Assembly (NCBI GenBank): GCA_963377175.1
Contig: CAUJNA010003812.1
Span: 1-64,000, forward strand
From: Effrenium voratum
Taxonomy: Eukaryota > Sar > Dinophyceae > Suessiales > Symbiodiniaceae
DNA: 64,000 nucleotides
Reading direction: 5' to 3'
In this document: in pieces, positions 40,137-51,354 of the stretch
Layout: the number at the start of each line of letters is the position of its first letter
Numbering within the stretch: position 1 is the stretch's first letter
Translations under genes and position numbers: made by a program
The notes under the pieces: generated by a model
The model's database searches: none
Told to the model about the DNA's origin: nothing
The model's input: only the letters and a program-made list of their open reading frames with translations

Positions 40137-40252
40137 CATGGTCGTTGTTGAGAAACCGTCTTTCCATTTTTGCTGAGTGTGGTTTAGCGGTTGAAATCCA
40201 ACCACTTAACTGCTAAAAGCAAAAGTCTGCTCCCCTTCCAACGTCAAATAAG
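40137..40252. repeat. SINE-like repeat, copy 4
   Basis: GGTTGAAATCCAACC core complete. Confidence 0.6.
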
Positions 40253-40523
40253 TTTCGGTTTGGGTCCAACCAGCTCACTGGTCAGTTGCCTGGGCTTGGT
40301 CTCAGATCCGCCACAAGAAGCTCTGGTTTTCACAGTGTCGATCTCAGCTAGGTGACATGTTTGGGAACAAGGCCCCCCCCCCCACCCCCCCGGTGTTTGA
40401 TTTTGCAAAGGAGATCTTGGTAGAAGACGCCTCGGTATCTTTGATTTGGAACACTGTTCCAGTGCCGAGGATATTATCCAACAAGACCTTGCGGGTTCGG
40501 GATTAAAACCAGAAACCTGCACA

Positions 40524-40636
40524 GGGCTCCTCAAAAGATACATTTTGCCCATTTGAAACATGGCTTTTTCTACCAAAATAAAGGGAGACTACCATTTACA
40601 AGGCAATGTTCAGGTGTATAATGTAAAGATCCCTGC
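40524..40636. repeat. GGGCTCCTTAAAAGATACA repeat family, copy 1
   Basis: Pattern: AGGGCTCCT[T/C]AAAAGATACA.TTTGCCCATTTGAAACATGG..TTTCCACCAAAA..ACCACCATTTACAAG..AATGTTCAGGTGTATAATGTAA.GATCCCTG. No inverted ends seen. Confidence 0.65.
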
Positions 40637-41542
40637 TGCACCACCATTCAGAGGGCTCCTTGATTTGACCCGGCGCCAGGGCTGCTAGCTGCTAACGCCT
40701 TGAGCCGCACACCTTAAGAATGCCCCACGGGGGAATCGACTGGACCCTCTCCATGTAGACGAATTCTGCTCATGGGCGGTCCATATACTTTCTATCAGAC
40801 GGCCCTCGTTCCATTTCGATAGATTAACAGGGTGTGTCTTTGTTGTGGGGACCCCCTCCCCCAACCGAAAGTGGTGGTTTTCCTTTTGGTGTCGCTTTAA
40901 CACCACCCAAAAAAAGGATGCCCTCAATGAGAGCAAGCATCACATGTTGTGCCGTGGGATGACATCAAGTGTTGACGTTCCAATCAAGTTCAATTCTCGC
41001 AGAAACTAGTGACCCCTCCAGATGCCTTGCCCAGTGAAACGTAGAAAAAGGCAATGTGTGTCTTACGGGAAAGTCCTTGTTGCAAAATGTACGCTCATGT
41101 CACGATTCATTCCGGAGTGAAGATCTGGGACCAGTTCATTTTGATAAGATGCCCCCCCTCCCTGACATTCAAATTGCGGGAGGCGGAATTTCGACCCGTG
41201 GAGTTTCCTTCTGTGGGCGAGAGGAACTGGGGCCCGACCCTCCCTCCCTCAGCCTGCTTGCTGTTGAGGCACCAAGCGACGGTTTGCCTTAAGTGCGTCT
41301 GTTCATTCTGTTCTGGAAGCCTGGTCGCTAGAAGTCTTCTTTGGGTCGAAACGGGACTTGCTGCCCTTTGGCCGCACAAAGTCGCCACTTCACACACACA
41401 CACAGGCGCTCGTGAAAGAATCAGGGAACATGCAACAAGTGCTTCGAGCCACAACAAAGTGCCGCTCGCCCCAGGGACAGGTTGTGTCAAAAAGCTCCAT
41501 CACTCCTTTGGGTTCCATTGTCGTCACCCTCGGGGTAATCTA

Positions 41543-41650
41543 GCAACTTACCTCCTGAGTTAAGGACTTTAAAAGCTTGTTGGAAAGACCATTTTAGTGG
41601 TAATCAGGAAGCTTGGATGGATTTTTTTGGGCAAATCCACTCAGGATAGT
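41543..41650. repeat. MITE family 2, copy 5
   Basis: Diverged ends: ACTTACCTCCTGAGTT and CCACTCAGGATAGTG. Confidence 0.5.
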
Positions 41651-41811
41651 GCGACAAAAAGGCCTGTACCCACCCTTCGCTGACCCCGAGATCGAAGCTT
41701 TCAAAAGCCGATCGGTCCCTTGCCGTCAGCTCGCCGACCCCTCCACGGACAATGAGACACGGAAGTTGGCGACTCGCCCTGCATGGCGGAAAAGCAACAA
41801 GTTCGGCGTGT

Positions 41812-41905
41812 TTGTTTGTTTGTTTGTTTGTTTGTTTGTTTGTTTGTTTGTTTGTTTGTTTGTTTGTTTGTTTGTGTGTTTGTTTGTTTGTTTGTTTGTT
41901 TGTTT
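41812..41905. repeat. TTTG microsatellite
   Basis: About 22 units with one TGTG interruption. Confidence 0.95.
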
Positions 41906-42654
41906 GCTTGTCTCTGTTCTGTCTGTTCTCTCTGTGCCTGCCTGGCTGGCTGCCTGGCTGCCTGGCTGGCTGGCTGTGTGCTCTCCCTATCTCAAGCCTA
42001 ATCGAGTCGCCTCGTTTCACATGCCAGCAGCGGGCCCACGTCTATTCCCGTTTGAAAACAGACCCCACCAAAGGCAGCCCCTAAACGTTCAGGTGTGAGA
42101 CACATTTGTTCAAGGATCTTCATTGCGATTGGAGGGTTCAAGCGACGCTTTCCCGTGTCAAGGTTGGACCCTCAAATTTGTGGTACCCTGAAGAAAAAGA
42201 CACACCCACATGTTCCCATACCTGCTTCCTAAGTCCCTGAACTTCATCCCTTTGCGAAAGCATTGCTTAATAGGAAAACCAACGTTTGGACTTTGTTGGT
42301 GCATCCATTCGAGGGCAGCTTGAGGGTCCAGGTAAGGCCCAACCTATCAGAATCAGCTGGTGGGCTACAGCCATATTTACTTGAGCCTCTTGCATGATTG
42401 GTCTGATATAGAGGTAAACCACCTTTGTATTATTTACTTGTTTTATGGGATCAGCAGTGTATTATTTGCATTGCTTGTATTACTACTTACTTGCATTGCT
42501 TGTAGTTGTAAAGATTTACAAATCACGATCGATTCAATTGAACTAGATTCTAGAGCTGATTCAAGAGCATTTGAAGTCAACAACATTATTTACATGTATT
42601 ATCGGATTGTTGTATTTGCAAAGTTTTCCCCTTGCTTTCTTTGCATGAGTTGTC

Positions 42655-42730
42655 CCCACCCAGCCCACCCCAACCCCTACACCCACCCCACCCCACCCCA
42701 ACCCCCCCACCCACCCCACCCCCTTCCCCC
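42655..42730. repeat. C/A-rich tract acting as possible polypyrimidine tract
   Basis: CCCACCC/CCAACCCC run leading to CCCCCTCTCAG just before the exon at 42738. Confidence 0.6.
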
Positions 42731-42737
42731 CTCTCAG

Positions 42738-42828
42738 GCCAACGCCTGCACCTTCCGCGGCCGCGCGGTGAAGGATGGGGACGCCATCTGCCTGCAGGCG
42801 CGACAAAAGCCGAGAGAGCGCCGCATGG
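42738..42828 (+). CDS. Candidate exon after strong CTCTCAG acceptor
   Basis: Reads ANACTFRGRAVKDGDAICLQ, then ARQKPRERRMG. Polypyrimidine tract plus CAG precede it. Gene unknown. Confidence 0.45.
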
Positions 42829-42887
42829 GGTTGATCCTTTTAAAGGTCCCATTCATGGTTGGGGTGTCCAGCCATTTTTTTGGGCTC

Positions 42888-42889
<2 letters not shown>

Positions 42890-42921
<32 letters not shown>

Positions 42922-42922
42922 C
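42890..42922. repeat. Poly-T run
   Basis: About 32 T, just upstream of the SINE-like copy at 42951; a poly-T tract (poly-A on the other strand) beside such a repeat fits retroposition. Confidence 0.8.
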
Positions 42923-42950
42923 GGAGGGGGGGAATTGGAACACCCCTGTT

Positions 42951-43069
42951 CATGGTTGTTGTTGGGAAACAGTCTTTACATGTTTGCTTATTGTGGTTTA
43001 GTGGTTGAAATCCAACCACTTAACTGCTAAAATTTGAAAATATTTGCTCCCCTTCCAACGTCAACCAAG
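42951..43069. repeat. SINE-like repeat, copy 5
   Basis: Best-preserved copy; shares the upstream GGAATTGGAACACCCCTGTT with copy 6, so the unit extends about 20 bp further left. Confidence 0.65.
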
Positions 43070-44254
43070 ATTCCCTTCCATTTGCTTTTCCCCTTTGGTT
43101 TCCCTTTAACACCTACTAAGAAGAGGTACCCTCAAAAGAAGATCCCATTTGTGTTTTTTTTTTGTTGTTGTTTTGTTTTTCTCCTGTTGGTCTAAAGGAA
43201 ATCGACATCACTACAGGTTGTGTGTTCTTCTTTTTTTTGTTCCTGGGGACAGAGGCAAATGGAGCTTGGGGAAACCACCCAATTGAAGCGCGGTCTATCC
43301 AACGAAACGGAGGTTAGCAGAGGGGGTGATCTACATGGGGTGACCACCAACTAGAAAGCCACGAAAAAAGAACAAAAATGATATGTTCCGCGAAGCGGGA
43401 AACCAATTACGCATGGTCAAAACTGGGGGCCCTAAATTTTAAATGGAACATAGATCAACCACCATGCGAGGTCCTTTCAAGCGGGGGGGTGGTTGTTGTT
43501 AGAATGGATCAGAATCTATGCGGGTAACAGCTGAGGTAGCAAGAGAGGGACCAGGAAATAGAACAGCACACTTCCCGCACGCCGCGTTTCCAGCACTGTT
43601 CCCCAAATAGTTGATTTTTTTTTCGTTGGAGCCAGTTGAGGTGGAAGGTTTTCTTTCAGAGCTCGCAGCATTCGCATTTGGATATGGTTAAAAGAGAAGC
43701 CCAAAAGTAAACCATCATTTGTGGGTTGCCTTTTGTTTTGACACGAGTATCTCGCAAAATGAGGGAAACGGGATGACTTCACAGCTATCCAAAACAGTTG
43801 CACCCTAGCAAGACCAGCAACTCGATTTCCGGAGAGATCAGTGGCTGAAATGTCAAGAACTGGGAGGACGCAGGTAGGCTACTTGTTCATTTAGCAGAGC
43901 TCCATTTTGGGTACCAGTTTCGAGCCACAGGCAAAAGTGAACCTTGTGAAATTCTTGCCACACCCTGTTGGCATGGGGGAGTTGAAAGGGGTCAGGCCTG
44001 ACATAACCAAGCAACTTGACCTTGCAGATATCAACTGGTTTTTGTTCCGTGAATGGAACACCCAAACAATGAACCAGTCTGAGCCTTCTTTCTAACAATC
44101 CCTTTGACAACTGGAGCTCCCTACATGTCCCTTTCCCAAATGCTGGTTTTACCTTTTTGGTGCTTTGAGTGAGGCGACGTGCAACTTCCTTGTTCCGGAC
44201 TATTCTTTGGTGCATTTTGCTTGGCTGTTGGGACTTTAACTTTTTGCCAACTAA

Positions 44255-44310
44255 TGGGTTTTCCGTACTAAACCCACTAAATTAAAAGTTATTCACTTTT
44301 AGCAGGAGAG
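44255..44310. repeat. GGTTTAGTGG repeat family, fragment
   Basis: Right half only: TTTTCCGTACTAAACCCACT..TTATTCACTTTTAGCAGGAG; related to 36628-36665. Confidence 0.5.
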
Positions 44311-45230
44311 CAGATTTCGCAACCGAGTATTGGTGTGTCTCATCAAAAGGAACCCTCCAAAGTTTTGGTCGTTTTCTGAACCCCAGAAGAGTCCCAAGTC
44401 CAAAACGACAAAAACCCGGAGCGGTTCTAACTCATTCCTTCCCGATCAGTGAGTTTTTTTTCCCTGTCCTGTTGTTGGCTTTTCTGTTCCTTTTGTTTTT
44501 ACGTGTTTTTTGTCTTCTGTTCTTTTCCTTGTCCTGTTGTTGTTTTTTCTTTTCCTTTTGTTTTTACGTGGCGATTGAATCGGTTCCTGGGCCCGACCTT
44601 CGAAGATGGGTTTAACTTACCAAGGGTTTGGACATATTTCTGACCACCTTTGCCTTGGAGTTGAACAGACCTGTGCTTTGATGTCATCTGGTTTGGTGAA
44701 CTCAACTTGTGAATGGCTAAACACCCGTACGTGCCTCGAGTTCGGCTTTCTTGCCCTCCCAGAATCCCCCTGCCCCTTTCCTCGAGCCCCGAATCTAAGA
44801 GGCCATATGAGCCACGGAATCTCGAAACCCGTGCACGAGGGGCGAGTGGTCCTGAAAAACCGGGAAAACGTGGTCCTTTCTTCTGGTAGAGCTACGCCTG
44901 TTGCGAACAAAAAAATCATGGGGGGAGAGGTTTCCTTCCAGCGGAAGATTCAGCCTTTGATACTTAGCACGTGCAAGACAGGGTTTCGTTTTCCAATTAC
45001 CCCCAGCCACCTGGGTTTAAGTCTACATTGGGGTACTCCTATGGCTTTCTTGGTACTTGGATTTCTGAATTCCGTCTTGCAAAGAGGAATTTGGGCACGT
45101 CATTACCCTTTATGACAGGCCTCTTGATCGAACTTGCAAAACATATGTTTCTTAATGCAAAGAGGACACGCATATAGAAGGAGCTGAACTTGAAAGAGAA
45201 CGAGAGGAAGTTAAAGAAACAAACAAACAC

Positions 45231-45352
45231 ATATATATATATATACTTATATGCATTCATACTTATGTATATATATATATATATTTATACATATGTATAT
45301 CTATATATACACACTATATACATATATATACACATATATGTATGCATATATA
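45231..45352. repeat. TA-rich microsatellite
   Basis: TATATA/CATATG alternation, about 120 nt. Confidence 0.9.
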
Positions 45353-45364
45353 TACAGGACATCC

Positions 45365-45515
45365 CGGCGCCGGCGTTTCCGCGTTTTGCGCGCGCGTTTT
45401 TTTCTTTTTCTTCTTCTTTGTCGGAGGCATCCACTGGCTGCTTCGTGGGGATCTCCGGCACCCAGGCCACCGAAGGAAGCCCAAAGCTGAAGTCTGAAGG
45501 GTCGTCTTGGAGCTG
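45365..45515 (+). CDS. Candidate exon, possibly terminal
   Basis: Reads ASTGCFVGISGTQATEGSPK, then ends at TGA after SSWS. A T/C-rich tract sits in the middle (45395-45420), so coding may begin after it. Confidence 0.3.
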
Positions 45516-45559
45516 ACTTAGCTTGGTGGCCCCCAGGCGTCCGGTTCAACTTAGCCTTT

Positions 45560-45770
45560 CAGTTGCTTTTACTTGGTTAGTTTAGTGGTAGTGTCCGAAT
45601 TTAAACCACTAAAAGGTATTCACTTTTAGTTGCTTTTTGCCCGGTTTAGTGGGTGGGTTTCCGAATTTAACCCACTAAAAGGTATTCACTTTTAGTTGCT
45701 TTTACTTGGTTTAGTGTTGTGGTTTCCGAATTTAAGCCACTAAAAGGTCTTCACTTTTAGCAGGGGATCT
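45560..45770. repeat. GGTTTAGTGG repeat family, three tandem units
   Basis: Units of about 65-70 bp, each CTTTTAGTTGCTTTT..GGTTTAGTG..TTTCCGAATTTAA.CCACTAAAAGGT.TTCA; ends CTTTTAGCAGGGGATCTGA. Confidence 0.75.
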
Positions 45771-45810
45771 GAGGGCAGCCCAGTTAGTAAGAACCTCCCC
45801 CATACTTTTT

Positions 45811-45916
45811 TTTAGATCTCACTTCCTAAGTTCCTGGACTTTGAACTTTTTGGGAAGACCATAGTGGCAAAGAATTGTTTGGACTTTTTTTTGAACCATG
45901 AACTCTGGATGTGAGT
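45811..45916. repeat. MITE family 2, copy 6
   Basis: TCTCACTTCCTAAGTTCCTG to CTCTGGATGTGAGTTA. Confidence 0.65.
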
Positions 45917-46013
45917 TATGCAGAGAGTCCCGATGGAAGAAAGGAAACATCACTGGAGGCTTCATCACATGGATAGTTTTGAGATTTCCCGCACAAAAGA
46001 CGGTATATGTTTA

Positions 46014-46108
46014 ACTCACTTCCTGAGTTCCTGGACTTTAAGCTTTTTGGGAAGACCATTTTAGTGGCCAATGTCAGTTTGGACTTTTTTCGAACCATGA
46101 ACTCTGGA
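46014..46108. repeat. MITE family 2, copy 7
   Basis: Same subfamily as the copy 100 bp upstream (both have TTCGAACCATGAACTCTGGA-like right ends), suggesting local duplication. Confidence 0.65.
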
Positions 46109-46774
46109 AGTGAGTTCTGAAAGTCCCGATGGAAGAAAGGAATTCCAAGTTGGGGTTGATCAATGGGACCTTTTGTGGGCGGATTGTTTAAAGGAACAAC
46201 CAACTGAGAAGCCCAGTGTTTTGGGGGATCCCCTATTTTGAGACCCATGAAGATTAGCCGAGACCGATTCCTAGACCGATTTTTAGTGGGTTGCGAGCCT
46301 TTTTTTCCGAGAGTCCACTAAAAGATAAACATTAGTCGGATGGGCGTTTTAATCCGGGGTTCTCCCATTAAGGGATAGTCTGCCTGCCGTTACTAGGTGC
46401 AGATGCGGCCTCTTGACTCTTTTCATGGCTTTGGGATTTGGATCGCTTTGACACCAGGCGTTGAGCGTGATTCAAATGACGTCGAGGCACGGCTACCGAA
46501 CAACTATGGATAAAGCTCTATGAAAATAGAAGACCTATCAACTGGTGGATTTCGTCTTGCTGGTGCTCAGTAGGGACTGACCGAGACCGGGCGCTGGGAA
46601 CGCACCGTTTGGAGATTCACGAAAAGGAAACCAAAGCGGGGTCCCGGTTCATCTCGGGGTCAGACTCCATTTCTCATTCCCTGCATCTCTCGCACCGATC
46701 GCAGGAAGATCCAACCAATTTTCGGGCTCACTTCCTCTGTTTTTGTCTTTTGGGGGAATTGGAACACCCCTGTT

Positions 46775-46875
46775 CATGGTTGTTGTTGTGAAACATTTTA
46801 CATTTTTCCCTGTTGTGGCTTAGTGTTTGAAATCCAACCACTGAACTGCTAATTTGTTTTGACATTTTGGCTCCA
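46775..46875. repeat. SINE-like repeat, copy 6
   Basis: The 3' end departs from the family (GACATTTTGGCTCCAAG instead of TTTGCTCCCCTTCCAACG). Confidence 0.55.
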
Positions 46876-46924
46876 AGTCATCTCACCAGCCTCCAGCCTC
46901 CAGCCTCCCCCTGCCCGTTTTCGC

Positions 46925-47007
46925 GCTTGGGTCGAGGCAGATGGCGCCCCGGGCGGAGCGATGCCGGCCTCGGCGCTGGGGCGGTGCTGGGCTGGGGAGC
47001 CCCAGTG
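46925..47007 (+). CDS. Candidate exon with GTGAGA donor
   Basis: Reads WVEADGAPGGAMPASALGRC, then WAGEPQW, with GTGAGA directly after (47008). GC-rich; the acceptor is probably in the CCAG cluster at 46890-46903. Confidence 0.35.
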
Positions 47008-47390
47008 GTGAGAACTGGGGCTTGCCTGCTCAAAGGCCGGTGGTGGCTTCCATTTGCTGCAGGCGGAGCGCAAGAAAGAACATGGGATTATGGATTTCAA
47101 GGGTATCTTTCGTATTGGGTGGATTAGTTTTAGCAGGCGGAACCTGTTTTCTTCTATTTGCGTTTCAGAATATGTTTCATTTCCCCTCTTGGTTTTAGAT
47201 GGAATCGATTTCACTACTGGAAATATGTTTGTTGTTTTTCCAGGGTGCTTGAGCAAATGGAAGGTCGAGTTGCTTTTGTTTGGTGGTGTGCTGCTTTCTT
47301 GTTTGGGTGGCGTGGTCCTCGAGCGTCCTTCGTTACCCAAACATAATCTGCCCTGAGCCAAAGCGTAGAGCAAAACGAAGAGTCACACCA

Positions 47391-47435
47391 AAAAATCAGG
47401 TTCCCTGATTCTAACCTTTCTACTGGAGGACCTAG
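47391..47435. repeat. MITE family 1, copy 8 (right fragment)
   Basis: Only CTGATTCTAACCTTTCTACTGGAGGACCTAG (in segments) remains. Confidence 0.65.
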
Positions 47436-47457
47436 TCTAGAATGCTTTCGAAGGCAG

Positions 47458-47583
47458 CTAGGAGTACCTTCCATTTCCATTCTTTGCAGGGATACGGATT
47501 TTTCTAAAAAACCTCGGGAAACCCAGGAAAAACGGATCTGGTTTTTGGAAAGAATGATGGTTGCAAAGTATGGACAGGGAATA
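47458..47583. repeat. MITE family 3, copy 4 (inverted)
   Basis: CTAGGAGTACCTTCCATTTC, ATTCTTTGCAGGGATACG and GGTTTTTGGAAAGAATGATG match copy 2 in reverse orientation. Confidence 0.55.
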
Positions 47584-48160
47584 AGATGTGGTAAACGCAC
47601 ACTTTTCCCGTCCGAGCGTTTTTCCCAAAGCCGAGCTGATGTCCAAGATGATGGGTCGCTCAAAAGAACCCGCGCCCAGAAAGCGAAGTGCAAGACGAGC
47701 GCAAGTATCCACAAAACGAGCGCACGTATCCGCAAACCAGCGCATTCTGCTGTTTCTGTTCTTTGTGTTTGTCTTTAAACAAAAGGAACAACAAACAAAA
47801 CAAAAAGAAGGCAGCAATTGCTCGGCTTCCTCCGAACAGATTGAAAATCACACCGCGCTGTTTTTCAAGGACCACAAGCATCGAGCAATCTCGAACACAA
47901 ATTTGAGGTAACACGTCTTTGTGTTACAATGGGTGCTCCAGGGTTGAGTGGTTTAGCGGTTTGGCGGTTGAGTTTGGTGACGTGGTGTAGTGGTTTTTGT
48001 GTGGTGCTTTGGTTTTGGTGGTTTAGTTGTCTTGGTTTACACTCCCCTCCAGCAAAATTGGCGAAGGCAGGCCCGTGGAAGACCATTCTTCTCAAAGGAC
48101 CCTGTCTGCTAGGGAGGGAAGGTAGTACCGTCCTCTGGATGAATCCGAGGTTGACAATGT

Positions 48161-48274
48161 CTAGGTCCCCCAGTAGTGCCCTTTTACCCTTTTTGGGGGA
48201 GGGTTCCCTTACTAAAATCGACTACAAAAACATCGGGTACCAACTTATTCTAAGCCCTCTACTGGAGGACCTAG
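48161..48274. repeat. MITE family 1, copy 9
   Basis: Complete: CTAGGTCCCCCAGTAG to CTACTGGAGGACCTAG. Confidence 0.85.
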
Positions 48275-48544
48275 TATAGTTTGCTCATATGATGGCGACT
48301 CCTTTTGGTGTTTTCTGGGTGTTCCTGGTCAGTTTTGGCTGGATCTCATGTTTTGTGGTTTGGCTTTCCTGTCTGTTTCAGTTCGGGGGTTGAATCGCCT
48401 GTGCTTTTCCACTTGCGGATGAGTTTGTTCGGGATGTTGGCTGCATAGCGATTTTCCAGTCGAGCCTTTTTGATGGTCACAAATTACACCCAAGCAAATT
48501 TGAAGGGGAACAATCGGGTGGCCTAAGAAGACTTGTGTGGCCCT

Positions 48545-48952
48545 GTTTCGGTTGGTTGGTTGATTGGTTGATGTTGCTTGATTTTGGTTGATTTGGGTTG
48601 GATGGTTGATTTTGGTTGGTTGGATGATTTTTGTTGGTTGGTTGATTTTGGTCGGTGGGATGGTTTTGGCTGGTTGGTTGGTTGGCTCAATGGCTGGCTG
48701 GCTGGCTGGTTGGTTGGTTGGTTGGCTGGCTGGTTGGTTGGTTGATTTTGGTTGGTTGGTTGGTTGGCTGGCAGGTTGGTCGGTTGGTTGACTGTGGCTG
48801 GTTGGTTGGTTGGTTGGTTGGTTGGTTGGTTGGTTGGTTGGTTGGTTGGTTGGTTGGTTGGTTGGTTGGTTGGTTGGTTGGTTGGTTGGTTGATTTGGGC
48901 TGGTTGGTTGGATGTTGGTTGGTTGTTTTTTGTTGGTTGATTGCTTGGTTGG
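48545..48952. repeat. TTGG/TTGA microsatellite
   Basis: About 400 nt of TTGG with GCTGG and TTGATT interruptions. Confidence 0.95.
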
Positions 48953-48954
48953 TG

Positions 48955-48998
<44 letters not shown>

Positions 48999-49014
48999 CT
49001 GCCTGCCTGCCTGC

Positions 49015-49083
<69 letters not shown>

Positions 49084-49106
49084 TGCTTGTGTGCTTGATT
49101 GCTTGA

Positions 49107-49143
<37 letters not shown>

Positions 49144-49160
49144 AGCTTGCTTGTTTTTAT
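48953..49160. repeat. TTGC microsatellite
   Basis: About 50 TTGC units with a CTGC run in the middle, adjoining the TTGG array. Confidence 0.95.
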
Positions 49161-49611
49161 TTTGGTTCAGTTTGGTTGGTTGTGATACAAAACTCTTGGC
49201 CAAGACAACTCGATTTGGCCGATTCACCGTGTGGCTCGTGACAACGCGCCCTAATTGACCCAACACGTTCCGGGGCGATCTTGTCATACACGAAGCTGTT
49301 TGGAGGTGTGCAACTGGTTTTGACATGTGATCAAAAGCCAGTTTCAAAGGGCAATGGTTATGAGTTGTGAACATTTGATGATCCTTTGTTGCTGGCAAGA
49401 TGAAGTCTAAAATGTCAACCCACTGAACCCTTCGACCCCGCGAATCCCCAACCCAAGCTCCCTCCTGACACCCCAAAACCTGAATGCCCCCCGCCCCCTC
49501 CTCTCACCTCCCGTCCCTCAACCCACCCAGACCTTCCCCCGGACCTCCCCAGCTCCACCCCAACCTCTCACCTCCCCCCACCCCCCCCCCCCCCGACTCC
49601 GTCGCCACGAG

Positions 49612-49688
49612 GTGCGCGCGGACTTCCAAGACCCAGCACCCAGCTGTGCCTTCGTGGTGCGCACCACGGGCCGAGAACCGCAGGCCGG
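49612..49688 (+). CDS. Candidate exon, VRADF type, copy 2, bounded by AG and GTGAGCC
   Basis: Reads VRADFQDPAPSCAFVVRTTG between a C-rich tract ending ACGAG and a GTGAGCC donor at 49689. The donor is the left edge of the donor-edged repeat. Paralogue of 23585-23672. Confidence 0.5.
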
Positions 49689-49950
49689 GTGAGCCACGTG
49701 CTCAAAGCCTGGGTAGATGAAGGTTAGCAATGGATACTCCCAACCATAAATGGCTGTGGGTCAAGACTAATGGTACCATGTTGGGGCTTTCGGTGCACCA
49801 CCCATTTTAGGCTTTATTTTAGTGGGGATTGGGATGTTCACTGGGGGTACGGGCTTTTGACCCATGGCCAAATAGCTGCCTCCGCCTTCTTAATTCTTTA
49901 CATGGTTCTGGGTGCACCATTTTAATACCGGGTTTTGATTGTGACTCGGG
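49689..49950 (+). repeat. Donor-edged repeat, copy 3, starting at an exon end
   Basis: GTGAGCCACGTGCTCAAAGC, then CTGGGTAGATGAAGGTTAG and so on, ending ACCGGGTTTTGATTGTGACTC. Contains an insertion of about 120 bp relative to copy 2. Its first bases form the apparent 5' splice site of the exon at 49612-49688. Confidence 0.55.
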
Positions 49951-50012
49951 TGACTCTTGTTTGGCGTGTTCGCCCGTTTCCATTGGACCCGTCTTTCGGT
50001 AATAGCCATAGG

Positions 50013-50152
50013 GATGACCCCAGATACATCAAGTTTATTTCAGTTGGAGGGTGGGGGGCGCTCCGAAAGTGGTCCGATTCCCCACGTTTCACCTGGGGAC
50101 ACCCCCCCTTTGCATAAACTGGGGTTAATTAATATGGGATCAGCAATAGGGA
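50013..50152. repeat. MITE family 4, copy 3
   Basis: GATGACCCCAGATACATCAA to ACTGGGGTTAATTAATATGG. Confidence 0.55.
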
Positions 50153-50586
50153 TGACCGAGTTTGGTATCCCTTGAAATTGTTTCTTCTTCACAAGCATGC
50201 TCATGAGTGATGGCACCTTTTTCGCGAGCAGCATATGTTGACCCTTATGCTCCCCTGAGGAAAATATGTTGATTATGAGTTTCTGTTGCAAGTGATGCCA
50301 ATGATGGCTCTTTCAGTATGGCACAGCAAGCCCCGCTTCTCAAGAAACAAAACAAAATTCCCATCATGGGCGCTGAGTCGCAGCCCTGGAATCATTCCGT
50401 CAGCCGGGTGCAGCTCAATCCCTTTCTCAGTTCGGTGTTTAAGCATGAGTGTCTATTTGGGTACCAGGGCGTCCTTTTTCACAAAGCTTTGACACATCCT
50501 TTGGATTTCCTTAAGGGGCACAAGGCTGATTATGTTCGTTCTCATTTCGATTGCCATCAAACAATTATCATGTTCACCAGTTTTGC

Positions 50587-50655
50587 TCACTCCCTTCTAG
50601 TGGCAAACAACAAGATTTCTTCTTTTTCTGGCCAATCCACTCAAGAAGTGAGACT
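50587..50655. repeat. MITE family 2, copy 8 (short)
   Basis: GCTCACTCCCTT..TAGTGGC..GGCCAATCCACTCAAGAAGTGAG. Confidence 0.5.
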
Positions 50656-51011
50656 AAGCAGGGACCCCCCTACTGTGGATTGACGAAATCCTGCACCAGA
50701 AACCCCGGGTTCTGATTCGATTCCCCTGTAAGTTAGCAAACGTTATGGTTTCAACCATGGCTTCATTTCGGCAGCAAGAAATGCGTTTTCGCAAAAGGGA
50801 TAAAGTTAAGTATTGGCACCTTTGCGTGTGTCGTTTTTTGAGGCTCCCCCCTTTTGCGTGGTAAGGGAAACTCAAAAGGACAACCACATTTTGTTTTGTT
50901 TTGCAGACATGAACCAGAACCATCCCCTATGGTTTCCTTAAAAACAAACACTCAACCAGTTCATTCTCAACACCCTGGGTCATTCCCTTCCTATCACACC
51001 AGCAAGTTATT

Positions 51012-51114
51012 CTAGGTCCCCCCATTCTTTGTTGGGGGAGGGTTCCCCTACTAAAATAGACGACAGAAAAAGCGGGTACCAACTTATTCTAACCTGAAAC
51101 TACTGGGGGACCTA
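51012..51114. repeat. MITE family 1, copy 10
   Basis: Internal deletion after the left TIR; right end CTACTGGGGGACCTAAA. Confidence 0.75.
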
Positions 51115-51238
51115 AATTTTAGGAACCCCTTTTCCACCAAAAAACACAAAGTCCTCCAAAAAGACGAATCCAAATGAGGTCTGGGGTGATCAACCAACAG
51201 TTCTGCTAGAAGCTCGGGGGAAATGTTTGCCGTTTCAG

Positions 51239-51324
51239 GTCTTGGCCCAGCGCGCCATCTCGCTGCAGAGCTTGGCGTCAGCGCAGGCGCTTTCAAACGT
51301 CGGGGGCGTTTTCGGGATTCGGAC
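51239..51324 (+). CDS. Candidate exon, LQSLAS type, copy 2, bounded by CAG and GTGAGC
   Basis: 86 nt between TTTCAG and GTGAGC reads VLAQRAISLQSLASAQALSN, then VGGVFGIR. Both splice borders and the paralogue at 26059-26140 make this one of the best-supported exons here. Function unknown. Confidence 0.5.
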
Positions 51325-51354
51325 GTGAGCCAAAAGAAGGGCACGCGTTCTCTC

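Noticed and set aside
41604..42098. ORFs of 110-160 codons with Phe-Val-Cys-Leu repeats
   Set aside because: TTTG microsatellite artefact.
46860..46877. ATTTTGGCTCCAAG as a spliced-leader relic
   Set aside because: Contains an extra C relative to the leader and lies where the SINE-like repeat normally has TTTGCTCCCC, so repeat divergence explains it better.
48523..49476. 317-codon minus-strand ORF rich in Gln-Pro-Thr-Asn and Lys-Gln-Ala-Ser
   Set aside because: A direct translation of the TTGG and TTGC arrays; no non-repetitive core.
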